A stretch of DNA of 64,000 bases from Isoetes taiwanensis (taxonomy: Eukaryota; Streptophyta; Lycopodiopsida; Isoetales; Isoetaceae), in assembly GCA_021234155.1 (NCBI GenBank), contig JAJEKV010000008.1, forward strand, positions 1,631,521-1,695,520. Reading direction: 5' to 3'. The translations under genes and the position numbers were made by a program. This document shows positions 47,247 through 58,615 of this stretch, piece by piece. The notes under the pieces are model-generated. The model searched no databases. It had not been told where the DNA came from and was given only the letters and a program-made list of their open reading frames with translations. The number at the start of each line of letters is the position of its first letter. The stretch's first letter is position 1.

Positions 47247-48660
47247 GCTGGCCATGAAATGCATTCCTTTATGGATGGCTATTCTGGCTACAATCAAATC
47301 TCCATCTGCTCAGAAGATCAACTGAAGACCACATTTACTACGCCGTGGGGCATCTTTGTCTACAAAGTGGTACCGTTTGGTTTCAGTCTCTTAAATTCTC
47401 CATCTACTTTTCAACGCATTATGCTTTCAGTTTTCCAAGATTGCATAAAAAAGAATGCTTTTCTTCAAGTCTTTCAAGATGATTTCTCGGCTTACAATAT
47501 GGACGAGGATCACCTTCCAAAATAGAGCTAGTTTTTCAGAAATGTGACGAATCTGGCGTCAGTCTCAATCCTAAAATGTACATTCTGCATCACTTCTGAA
47601 GTCGTTCTTGGTCATGATGTCAGCAAGCAAGGCGTCAGTACTGATCCAACAAAAATCAACTACGTTCTCAAAGCTCAGCCCCCTATCAATATTAAGGAGA
47701 CCAAATCCTTTCTTGGCCAAGTCAATCACTATGCTACTTTCATTCCCGAGTTGGTTGAGAAAGCTGATTCTATTCAAAAACTTATGAGAGATAAATTTAA
47801 TTGGGCTTGGAATTTCCAAGCAGAGGCGGCCTTTCAACAGTTAAAGATTTTACTCACTCAAGCCCCGGATCTTGTACCCCCTCAGTGGGACAAACCCTAA
47901 ACTCAACCTTGTGGAAAAAAAGATTTTGCCATGGAATGTGAAACTCTAGGTCTCATTTTTTGTGTCCAGCATTTCTGCCACTATCTTTTGGATAGCCAGA
48001 TCAAGTTTTTTGCTGACCATCATGCTCTTTTGTACTTGATCAGCAAGACCACGTCCACGGGACGCATTGCACGCTGGATTCTCATTTTACAGGAGTTTGC
48101 TCCTTTTGTCCACAAAACTGGAAAATCTCATACTGTACCGGATTACCTCTCATGCATCCATATGGATGATCAGTCTTCGAGTGTTTCAGACACTTTTCCT
48201 GATGCTCAACTTTTTCTGGTCATGACCACGCCTCATTGGTTCTACGATATCAACAGTATTTGTTATCAGCCACTTTTCCTCCTGCCGATCCCACACTTTC
48301 TCCTGAACGCCTGCGCATACAATGACAACAATTTCTTTGAGAAGTCCAGGACTACACGACGGTTGCTGGGCATCTTTATAAATGAAGTAAGGATATGATC
48401 TTATGTCGGCACATTCTTCCTCAGGAAATTCCAAATATTGCTCGCCAAGCACATGAAGGCTTGGGGAATGATCATTACAGTGGCGATGAACTTGAGAAAT
48501 TCCCTCCACCAGAAATCGTGCCTATTTTTCTTTCCTGAGCCCAAAGGCAAGGGCCTTGCATCCACGCCAGGAGTCAAGACCACGCCACCAAAGAAGAAGA
48601 AACCACGAGAATCCATGGCATGAAGAATCTACGGCATGACGAAGCGTGAGCCTGGGAGCC
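47247..48660 (+). pseudogene. Ty3/gypsy retrotransposon, RT core to integrase N-terminus
   Basis: The RT core resumes in frame with the left half: HEMHSFMDGYSGYNQ, TTPWGIFVYKVVPFGF and the catalytic box FQDDFSAY (both aspartates kept, ~47,485). Then come GHDVSKQGVSTDPTKI and FLGQVNHYATFIPELVEKAD (47,600-47,760) and the RNase H region (DFAMECETLGLIFCVQHFCHYLL, FFADHHALLYLISK, VPDYLS; 47,925-48,155). An integrase zinc-binding start is visible in another frame (QEIPNIARQAHEG, ~48,425), but the DDE core is absent: sequence passes directly to a Pro/Lys-rich C-terminal tail (PPEIVPIF, TTPPKKKKPR) ending at 48,623. A purine-rich tract precedes the LTR. Two or more frameshifts are present. Confidence 0.88.
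48648..48660 (+). promoter_or_regulatory. Polypurine-like tract before the 3' LTR
   Basis: GAGCCTGGGAGCC immediately precedes the LTR start TGTCACAT; it is only loosely purine-rich, so the priming role is inferred from position. Confidence 0.4.
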
Positions 48661-49130
48661 TGTCACATACAACACGAATCACGGCAATTATGACTCCAGA
48701 TATTATGACAGATTCTCCCGTGCTGTCAGCAGAGATTTTGGGATTAGGTAACTGAGATGTGAGACGGCAGTCTTTTTTCTATTTTGGGCCCAAGGCCATT
48801 CTACTATATATATCAGAAGCTTAGACTTAGAAGCTTAAACAAGTCTTAGTATTTTCTAGTTGTCTCATCTCCGTGTTCTATAATAGTATTTTCTAGTTGT
48901 CTCATCTCCGTGTACTATAGACTTCATATATCTTTCTTGATCATTTCAAGGGATTCTTATCTTGGCATATTGTTTCTCTTGTTCTTCCTCTTGATTGTCT
49001 GTTCTTAGTTCCTAGTTTCTTCTTTCAGCAAATCGAGTGTGACACTCTATTACTTAGGATTCGTCTGTTTGACATAAAGATCCTTACGGAGGACTGTCTT
49101 ACGAACTATCCTGAACCCAAACCCTAAACA
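48661..49130 (+). repeat. 3' LTR of the host gypsy element
   Basis: 470 bp starting TGTCACATAC and ending CCCTAAACA. It has a TATA-like TATATATAT (48,805-48,813) and an internal direct repeat of TATTTTCTAGTTGTCTCATC (48,851 and 48,889). No matching 5' LTR is visible upstream of 26.86 kb in this window. Confidence 0.75.
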
Positions 49131-49199
49131 ATCGGCAAATAGCATAGAATAGTTGGGAAAACAACTTAAAAATCTCAGGCGGGGCATTTAAAGTGGTAC
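49131..49199. other. Flank of the gypsy 3' LTR
   Basis: ATCGG follows the LTR end and would be the right target duplication, but its left partner cannot be found because the 5' end of the element is missing. Confidence 0.4.
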
Positions 49200-49938
49200 C
49201 GAATCAACTAACACCTATGTGATGGAGTTTTTTAACGGTCTAAATTTGGCCACCCCTAAAGAAAAATTCGGTACATCCAGAATCCATGTCATTGATATAC
49301 TTAATTTTGCATTTAATGGGAGCCCCTTTAGCCTTGATTTTCTCAATGATTTCGATCTGTCACTTGAATTCTCCTCTTATAGATGTACATTAGCATTCTT
49401 AGGATCATTTTGCAGAGACATCCTAGAGTCTCTCATTTGCTGGAGTAAAAGATTTTTCTCAGCCAATTTAGCTTTATAAAGCTGGTTAGACCAAGTTTTT
49501 ATCCATGCTTTGGAAGATTTAATATTGGAGTAGAAATTCTTCATGAAATGGTGATCTTGGACTCTAGGCAGATTGGTATAGAAAGTCTTGGATTGATCAC
49601 AAAAGTTTTCACATTGAAGTAGATTATAATTGAATTTGTAAGGAACATTTCTAGTTCTAGAGATTAAGGTTTGATGATTGATGCAAAGGAAATGATGTTG
49701 GTAACCAGAGGTAGAGATAGACTCATCACTAAGTCACAAAAACATTATCCGAAAAGGTTATATCAGCGGCATTAAGGTAAAATTTGTCCAAGACACAGTA
49801 AACTCTTGACTCTCCTTTTCTTTTGATAGACCAAGAATATTTGGCAGTGGATGAAGGAATCAGAATCATAGAATTCTCATCAAAGAGGTTATTCCAATTT
49901 ATTTTTTTATGCTTAGTCATGTTGATCTTAGTTCCCAA
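49200..49938 (-). pseudogene. Unidentified coding remnant next to the gypsy LTR
   Basis: Minus-strand frames read like one protein with frameshifts: a clean segment at 49,729-49,938 (SSTAKYSWSIKRKGESRVYC, DKFYLNAADITFSDN) and a following frame with NVPYKFNYNLLQCENFCDQ (~49,640) and SSKAWIKTWSNQLYKAKLAE (~49,500). I do not recognise it with confidence. The pattern of a compact basic sheet-rich domain followed by a helical tail could suit an old pararetrovirus-like or transposon-encoded protein. It abuts the 3' LTR and may be the site into which the gypsy element inserted. Confidence 0.4.
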
Positions 49939-50012
49939 CTTCTGGTTCTAGGTAGGAGTGTTATTATAATCCCCCAAGAATTCAATCATTGATATCTTGG
50001 TTCTTAAACCAA

Positions 50013-50040
50013 CTAGTAATGGTGCCCGGCGTTGCCGGGC
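50013..50040 (-). mobile_element. Helitron 3' terminus (minus strand)
   Basis: Read on the minus strand: hairpin GCCCGGC-AAC-GCCGGGC (50,040-50,024), seven bases, then CTAG (50,016-50,013) followed by T. It closely matches the Helitron end at 36,676-36,705 in hairpin sequence, so both belong to one family in opposite orientations. The body would extend to higher coordinates. Confidence 0.75.
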
Positions 50041-53000
50041 TTTAGCTACAACATGTTATTTTGAAGGTGACTTTGTATATGGTCAAATTATAGTTATTAT
50101 TCAAATTATATTAAGACCAAAGTTGTTTAGATGGGATAATGTTACAGCCATCTCATGTTAGAGATGGGTTGTAGGCATTGGCTAGTGTTTTTATGTTGTG
50201 ATTACATTGGTTTTATTCCTGAAATTTTAGAAAAGTCTTAGAATTAGTCGGTGATGGTTTATGGAGGAGTTATGTAACAGTAAGTTCGTTTGTGGTTTGG
50301 TCAACATAATGTAAGTTATCTGCTGGTCATTTTTCTCTAAGAGATACGGCTCATTCTCAATAACCTTCATGCTACGAACAATTTGTATTTATACATGCCA
50401 CTCTTGAGTCATGTAATAGTAGGAAGAGTAGGATACTTTAGAAAGCAATTCAAACTATTTGTATCCAAATGAGTGAACCACAAACATTCTGATAAAATAG
50501 GGTAACATATTTTAAGGCGCACTATAGCTATTGGTTCAAACCATTTGTGTGAAAATGAGTGAAATACAAACATTATGAGGAAACATAACCTTATTCTTGA
50601 TAGATTCTGATGTCCTAATAAACGATGGAAAAAGATTCTAAGCTATGCAAGGAGTCATTGATTAGAAGCGCTAAAGAATATGATTTTTAAACTTGTGCAT
50701 TACCATTAGTTGCATCTGTAATTTGTTATGGTTTAGGTATCTCAACCATGCACAATAGCTTGGACTTAGATTTGCGTCCTTTAACAATCCATATTATTGT
50801 TCATGTTTTGGCCATATCACCCCACAATCAACATGAATCAACTTGTCAAACAAAGTGTGTGTTTTTATTTTGTCAAGATCAAGTTAAGATTCCCCACATT
50901 GACTATAGAAAGGCACAGATTATTCTTAAAACGGAAAGGTTTAAAATATTTAATGCAAGGAAATGGTAAGATAGGTTGGAAAATCGGAGCACCATTTGAA
51001 ATAATTCAGAACTGTCAATTCAATTGTTGTTTTTACTATGTGCAAGCTCACACTGAACTTAAACCATGAAAACACGTGTAAAAAGTTCACTGCTTATATG
51101 CAGCATTTGCAGTTGCAATAAATCTCATATAGGTGATTTGAAGTTGCAACAAACGCAATACTAAATGTAGCGAAGTGAGCGAATGGCAAATGTACGTGAC
51201 TACATTATAAGGTAAAAGCATGAAACGAAGTTTTGGAATAGCATTATGTATAGAAATATCTTTGGAATATTAGTTCTTGAACGTGTCAGAATACTTGTTA
51301 GAATATGATGTTTGACAAAATAGATTACTCACGAAAATTGTCCTACATAATACATACAAAACAAAGTATGCTTAATCTAGATTCAAAAATATCAAAGGGA
51401 ATACCTAGAAAGAAAAATAATTTGTTGACAGACAAACTTTGATAATCCGTTGTGCACTACACTCATAAACAAATGTGATGTCATCAATGCACTGAAGATG
51501 CATCCGCAAAAATATGAGTTTTGCAAATGCTGGAAATATAGAGTGCATGTCCAACTAATATCAATTGTTCTCCATGTCCAAAATTCGGCCATTAGTATCT
51601 CTGCCATATGCTCATAGATGAAAGGGATAAGCTATAATCCATGCATAAGAACTTTCTCTTGATGAGCTTGCCATATATTCATTGTTCCAATTACATGGGC
51701 TGCCAGACTTTAGATATCTAAGCAGAGAGTTTGTATCTTTCATCGTTTTGACATCCTCATATCTGGTTTTTTGTTAATCAAAAGGATCAAACTTGTAGTG
51801 TATATCTAATGGAAACATGTTGCGCTAAGTGAAAGGATCTAACTTGTAGTGCATGCAAAAAATATGAGCAAAAAATTGAGGCAATTGCTTGAATCTAAAA
51901 TAGCTAGGATTTTTAAAGTAGCAATTCCAATAATTACGTCCGTAATTTTGTTCGTGTTTATGATGCATGTTGTGGGGCCATAGAAATTACCATGTAAGGA
52001 AATCCTGTATGATTTAAATATATTTGATTAATACATCAAGGAAGCAATTCCAATGCATATTATAAAACATATTTTAACATATAGAAACATGTCTTGCACT
52101 GAAGGACAATCCATCAAACTTTTGGAGTTCCATAGAAACATACAAATACATGCGTAACACAGCTGAATAGTTTAATGCCAAACCGAGGATTGCATACAAA
52201 ATCCATACCCAAAAGAGTCAATATAGGCATACGATGTACATATTCGGGAACATTTCAAAAAATGATACATCTCAAATGCTACATAGGTTTGGTGCTCAAT
52301 AAACATAACCAACCTCTGCCTCCCCAAAAGTGGTTTTATATATTCTTAGCCAAGCAGAGCGCTTTTAACATTTCGAAACAAAATGACGAAAGAGATGAAG
52401 CATCTACCATACTAATCTTTATCGCGGCAGAACTCTCGCGCTCTCAATGGCCTTAAAAATTTAGACATAATAATGCTTCTAAGAAGGTTTCGCTTCGTGC
52501 CATCCCCGTCTAAGCATATGTCCCGATTTTCATGCCTGGACTTCACTTATCAACTTAACTCAATGATGATATGACAACGAAATTGGACCATTTTAGCTTC
52601 CCTTCAGAAATTGGACCATTCAAGTTGCTGGGCATGCCGTCACATATAGTGTACCTTGCGATTAATAAGCAAACAAAAACAAATAATTTCATATGCCAAT
52701 GGCAATGTTACGAATAGCTTACCAGCTAAATGTTATAGGACCTGCTAAATTTACATGCAGGTTATAATGATAGTCTTCTTGAGATAGGCAACTTACCAGT
52801 AAATGAAGTGCATCCATGTTGGACTAAAACTGCCCAATTTTCATGTGCGTCAATCCTCATAAACGTATCAACAAAGCACCAAAAAAATCTTTGCTACATG
52901 TAATGTACACGTCAATAAGCGTACATAAGTTGTGCTATTTGCAATAAATTTATTACAATAATAAAGTACAATGAAGAAACTTAATGATAAATATACAATT

Positions 53001-56000
53001 AAAAAAACCCAATGATCTCTTGTGTTGTTTAAATACTCGATCCTTCCAAAACAAAGCAAGATATGGAAGGGAAGAATGTTGCACAATGAAAGAAGACCGT
53101 TTGAGACCTTGCAAGATAAGGCTTGCAATAACAAACAACCCGCTAATAGGAAGTAGCTACAATCATACAATCAATCCAACTATTGACCTCGGATATGCAA
53201 CATACCTTTAAAATGTGGCTATTATCCAATCATCCAAACATTTACCACGAAATCCTCCCTTTACCTAGCAGCTACATACAAAGTGTAGACTTACAACCGG
53301 GTAGCTAATTTACAATGTGGCATGCATGAAGTTATATGATCTACAAACTAACAAATCAACCTAATCTAGGGGAGATTGTATAAGAGCGGATGTTGGATAT
53401 GCTCCGGATGAAGTACCGAGATCTTCGTTGGACCACCACTCCGGGATATAGAGAGAAGCTTATCGTTGTAAATCTTTGCTATTAGCAAATGAATGAAAAA
53501 TTAAGTGTTAAATTTTCAAACAAACTGGTTGGCGAGAGACACGTGTTCCAAAATACCCATGACTTTATTCCACCACAACTGCGGCTTAAACCGCACAATG
53601 GAACCGGAAATCAAGAATTACAAATGCAGCTCACTAATGGCTATAGATGGCAAGGCCATCCCTAGGGTAAATAGCAATTGCCCAATAGGAGCATGTCACA
53701 ATTATATAAACTTAAAAGCAATTTAAAACGGAAGCACAAATGAAATAGGAAATGTAAATGTTGCCTCTTACAACAAATCGCATATTCTAAGCAGCCTATA
53801 TAGTCTCGCACTCCTTATTTAAACTACCTTTGAAAAATATATAAACTTGAAAAAGAGGAGCATTCTTGAGACTACGTAAATACTGAGATCAGTATGTGAT
53901 TCATGTAAGAGATGGATTATTCGACATCGTTTGTTAATTGTTCCTTTAATTGGTCATGATTCTTGTTTACGTGGATTAGACAGGTCACAAAATACATCTA
54001 AGAGGCATACATCTTAAATAGCCTAGAAGTCTCATGACGGAAGACATTACCTACCGGAGAAGCCATAGTTTCATATTAAGTAAAGAAGAGACCAATTTTC
54101 AGGTTTTTATACAACCGAGTCCGATCTAACAAAATGATCTAAGGAAGTAAACATTACACGACAAATAGAAAAGGACAATTTGATGCAATGGATGAGTTAT
54201 AAGACATGCCATGAATAGAAATGAATTTTCTTCCCAAAAACATGGTGCTTTTGTTTGCAACCTGTATGTATATGGATCAAAAGAAAGAAAACAAATGCAA
54301 ATCAAATCTAGCGGAATACTAATAAGAAGGTATACCTTGTCCATATTGCTCCTGAAGCCAAATGGAACAATTGTTTGAAGAAATCTCCAAGAAATCTCTA
54401 AATGTTGACCAATCCTAAAACAGAGAAACCATAATGAATTCAAAGCTACTTGTATATAAGTGACGAATTTGACAACATGAGCTTACGCGGAAGAACTGTT
54501 TGAACAAATTTACTAAATGGTAGTCAAAGAATATATCGTAACAAATCTAATGGAAATCTAGAACCTTTACCAACAATAACGGTTTGATCTGTTCGACCCA
54601 AGTCTCTACATGCAATACATTCGGTTGAGCAAACGACACTCTGGATGGATGTCCGCCTATAAAGGCAAGTTATGAAAACATTCATCATCCCTCACCTTCC
54701 ATTGAGTCTCATTCCATCAAAAGTCTCTCGTGAATGATACCATAAGTTAGTGTTGGTAAAGAACACATCATAATTGCAGTTAGAAGAACTCAACATACAA
54801 TTTAGCGTGATATATTCTGCAGGAAACAAATCCATCTAGCTCCGCAAATGCCACCATACGTCTGAGCCTTCTACGACTGCAGATTATGACATGCAATGGG
54901 AATTATGCATCGCAAAGTATGTCTACGTCATTTATGAAAAAATGGAGAACCCATGAGATCATGCGTATTGCATATTTTGCAGGCCCATGAACAAAAGAAA
55001 TGACCGTTTGGCACATGAGCCTATTTGCATGTACTGGATGGAATCCTTCAAAACCCTGTTATAAGTCCTTGCCTAAAAATCAGAAGCATAGATGATAAAA
55101 TCAATTTGACAACAGGGCAAACATTCATGCACTAATTTTGAATCTAACCGCGTAAAGAGCGCAGCTCTCATGAAAATATCAAGGCGAATCCGGTGGTAAG
55201 GACTGCTTTGTAAACCAAAAGCCATGTCAAAAAAGCAGCTCAAGGACTAATAAAACTAATCATGAATGTCAATCTCTAAAATATTCGTTACTATCACCTC
55301 ACATGCACATGCACATGCACATGCACATGCACATGCACATGCACATGCACAAAAAATAGAGCTTGCTTTTGTAAGTTATCTTCCTCATTGGTTGTGAATC
55401 TGTGGCAGTAGATGTATCTCCTTGATTTGAGATATTTATCCTAAGTATTTCCAAAACTAACCTACCAATATAACTTCCTTTCTATAAGGCTTCCAATGAA
55501 TCCTCTTGCACAATAAAGAAGGCTTGCTTTTGGGAATTGTATGCAAGTTCTATGCTGCTATAAGAGTGCGAAGTAGTTCACTTGCCATTACACACTAAAT
55601 TTGTGCTTACATGGATGCTCAGAAGCAATAGAAGGAATGTAGTTATGGGTGTAAAGCAAGTATGGAGTTCCTAGTACATGCAAGATCTTGCCTTTCTTGG
55701 TAACAGATGATAGTCTACAACCTCAGCATGAGCTATCTGCTACATCCTAGCAACAAAACAAATTAAATTCATTCAGCTAGTCACAAAGAAAATACTCTTC
55801 AATACAAATGCACACTACAAAAGACAAACTAAAGAAGCCCTGACAAAAGGAGTAATGTTGCATCTATAAAAGACACTGAAACAACAAACTTTGCACTTAA
55901 GCCACCACCTATCAAAGATATCCATACCGCAAAGAGCGATAAAATCCAATTTTGTGTTGAGCAAGCCGTATCTAGAAAGATGTTTTCCGCAACAATATAT

Positions 56001-56400
56001 GTTTGAAGCTCTTATATGGGTTTGACTCATCCAAAATATAGTAAATCCTTGCCTGAATATCTGCATCCAAAGTTTTTATTTGGCATTCTTGAGCATCACA
56101 ATAGCTTTATGATACAAAGCTACATGCGGATCATAGACATGGATATTATTCAATAGAAATTTGTAATCTGATTATCCACATGGTCATTAATATACAACGG
56201 GTGCCTAATTTGGCGAAGAAAGTCTCTCACCGAGAATCGCAAGCATTCATAAATTTTCCTTCCGCCGATGCATCCGGAGCTACATGAATCTACACATCTC
56301 AACATCCCAACCGTATGCAACCAACGAAAAGAAAAAAAAAAAATTGAGCTAAGTTTTGGACCCGAAAAATAGAAGAGCGTGGATGCGGACGATAAACCTA
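50041..56400. other. Long AT-rich stretch without recognisable genes
   Basis: No protein family is recognised in 6.3 kb. It probably includes the body of the minus-strand Helitron ending at 50,013. TCTACCATACTAATCTTTAT at 52,402 resembles a plant Helitron 5' end in the plus orientation. A hexanucleotide repeat lies at 55,300-55,350. Confidence 0.35.
55300..55350. repeat. (CACATG)8.5 hexanucleotide repeat
   Basis: Fifty-one bases of perfect CACATG repeat. Every step alternates pyrimidine and purine, the pattern that favours Z-DNA. Confidence 0.95.
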
Positions 56401-57039
56401 CTTATGGTAGATAGATACGAAATATAGAGTCGAGCGGATAGAAAGATAAAGAGCCATGGACGCCTTTGTTTTTTGCCTCTTCAAGAACTTTCCGGATGCT
56501 ATAGATGCAAAGTGCTATCCAGGAAGAAAAGGATAGAAGACAACAATTGCTTTCCAAAGACCTCTCTCGTGGCATGGAAAACTTGCTCTTCTCAGAGACC
56601 CATCGAATAAAATTTGAGCCTTCCAAACATTTTAGGAGAATCGAACCTTTGTATTTGCTAGAGATGAAGGCCATATCCGGAATTTGGGAACAAAGACCAT
56701 AGCCTTTATTCATTCGCCAAGAATTGGGCTGGAATAACATGGACATCGAAGCGCACCCGACTTGTAAATCCCTCCGAAAATATTTGCGCCAATCGAGATG
56801 CCGTGTCCCCTGAATAGGGTGAAAAATCGATCGGACATGTCCACCTGAATAAGGTGAAATTCCTCTATATGTGTGGCATGTGATAAGGCCATGTCGACCT
56901 AAATGGGAAAACGCGAGAGCTTTTTACGATTTTAGGAGAATCGTGAAGTTTTTCCGCGAGAAATTTAATAATTAAAATCATAGGAAATTTACTTAAAACA
57001 AATTCCAAAAACAATTTTAGCCAAACCTGAAAATCCCAA
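56401..57039. other. Unassigned stretch containing a dispersed repeat
   Basis: Antisense-overlapping open frames at 56,402-56,746 do not resemble known proteins. From about 56,890 the sequence loosely resembles 2,820-2,945 and shares AATCCCAAATTAACAAGA near 57,035. Confidence 0.35.
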
Positions 57040-57366
57040 ATTAACAAGATTGATTGATTGATTAACAATATCTACCCAAAAGGCTTCTCTCTCTTTAGGA
57101 TTAGTAGAAGCATAGATATTAATCAGTCCAAAGTCTTTGTATTGAAATTTGAAGATAGTCACTTGCCACGTTCTACATGGACTATTATAATAGAAAACAG
57201 TTTGCATATCTTTCCAAATCATGCAGATACCACCTGAAGTACCATTAGCTTCAATCCATATTGAGGAGCTACCCGGAATAATCCAATCACCTAGATTTGC
57301 ACACTCAAATTTTTGCAACTTTGAAATAAGGACTTTGCTCTGCAGTAAGAAGTCCATCATACCCAA
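57040..57366 (-). pseudogene. L1-type LINE endonuclease fragment
   Basis: A clean minus frame encodes the middle of an EEP endonuclease: SKLQKFECANLGDWIIPGSS, ANGTSGGICMIWKD, then QVTIFKFQYKDFGLINIYAS followed by NPKEREAFW. The SGGICMIW and NIYA blocks are typical of plant L1 elements. It lies downstream of the RT fragment on the same strand, the reverse of the normal endonuclease-RT order. Confidence 0.7.
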
Positions 57367-58615
57367 ACCACCTGCCCATTTTGGAAGGATGCATTTCGGT
57401 CAAGCCACCTTAATCACAACACCTTCCTCAGTACCTGCCCATATAAAGTTTCAGACTATTACAATGAGCCCACGTCCTTTGATCTGTGGGGCTAGTAGTA
57501 AGGATGCCATATAGATATGGGTACTACGAAGGACTGACTTGGCCACTGTAATGCGACCCGCCGTGGACCACTAGAACAAGTGCTTCTCCAAACCCATAAT
57601 GATCTCCTCCCATGCAGCTCCAGCAATAACATGGATGCCAATTGAGATCCCCAGCAACTTGATGGCCTATCCATGAGCAAGTAGTTTCCATGGATAATCA
57701 TGAACAAGCTAGAATCGGAGTATCCAACGTCCATAAAGTTGTACACTTCTGCCACCAGGACACTGGAAGCCAGTGAAAATATGTCTTAAGAGCAATTTGG
57801 CAGCTTCTAGATTCTCAGCATTAATGATAATGAAGAGGAATATGTCGTATGCATATTGATTGCAAACCTCTTGTGTGTCATCCTCCATTGCGAGACCATG
57901 GAGAAGTCCCTCTGTGGTTGCAATGTTGAATAACTGTGACAAAGCCTCTGCAACAATTGTGAAAAGCAATGGCGCTAAAGGGTATCCCTTGCGAATACCA
58001 TGACCAAGTGAGGTGACCTCTGATGGTTCAGCATGAAATATAACAGTCGCCTGAGTAGAGACATACAGCTTCATAATGTCTGATGTGAATTGTTCCCCAA
58101 ATTCCAGTCTTAGCATACATCGACGCATGAACTCCTAGCTAACACTGTCGTAAGCCTTCGCAAAGTCAAGCTTAAGGTACATAATTGGAAGGTTTTGCTT
58201 ACATGCCTAATAGATTCCTTCATAGGCTGCAACAACATTGTTCATAATGCATTATTTTGGAAGAAAGCCTGATTAGGTTGTCGAGATGGACTCTGTCAAG
58301 ATGTCCTTCACCCGCTCTGTAACAATCTTGGTAAAGATCTTATATACAGATGACAATAAGGTGATGGGTCTCCAGTCTGAAATAGCTTGAGGATCTTTGA
58401 CCTTGGGGATGAGCGAAATGACACCCGTATTTAGAATTCTATCCAAAGCAGTAGACCGCCGAAAGTCACAAAAAGCATCACACATATTGGCTCAGGCCTT
58501 CCCAATACTCCTGGAAGAACTCAATTGGAAAACCATCCAAACCTGGGCATTTGCCTCGTTTTAATTCAAAGACTACCGAACTTAAATCATCAGTTGTCAT
58601 AGCCGCCTTTATTGA
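57367..58615 (-). pseudogene. L1-type LINE reverse transcriptase fragment
   Basis: Minus-strand RT in several frames: ELKRGKCPGLDGFPIEFFQE (~58,555); NTGVISLIPKVKDPQAISDW, RPITLLSSVYKIFTKIVTER (58,300-58,440); the finger/palm part MKLYVSTQATVIFHAEPSEV, GIRKGYPLAPLLFTIVAEAL (57,940-58,080); and the catalytic box, which reads YAYD instead of YADD (~57,850). Post-RT sequence ends at PKWAGGLG (~57,370). The missing aspartate and several frameshifts make it inactive. Confidence 0.82.
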
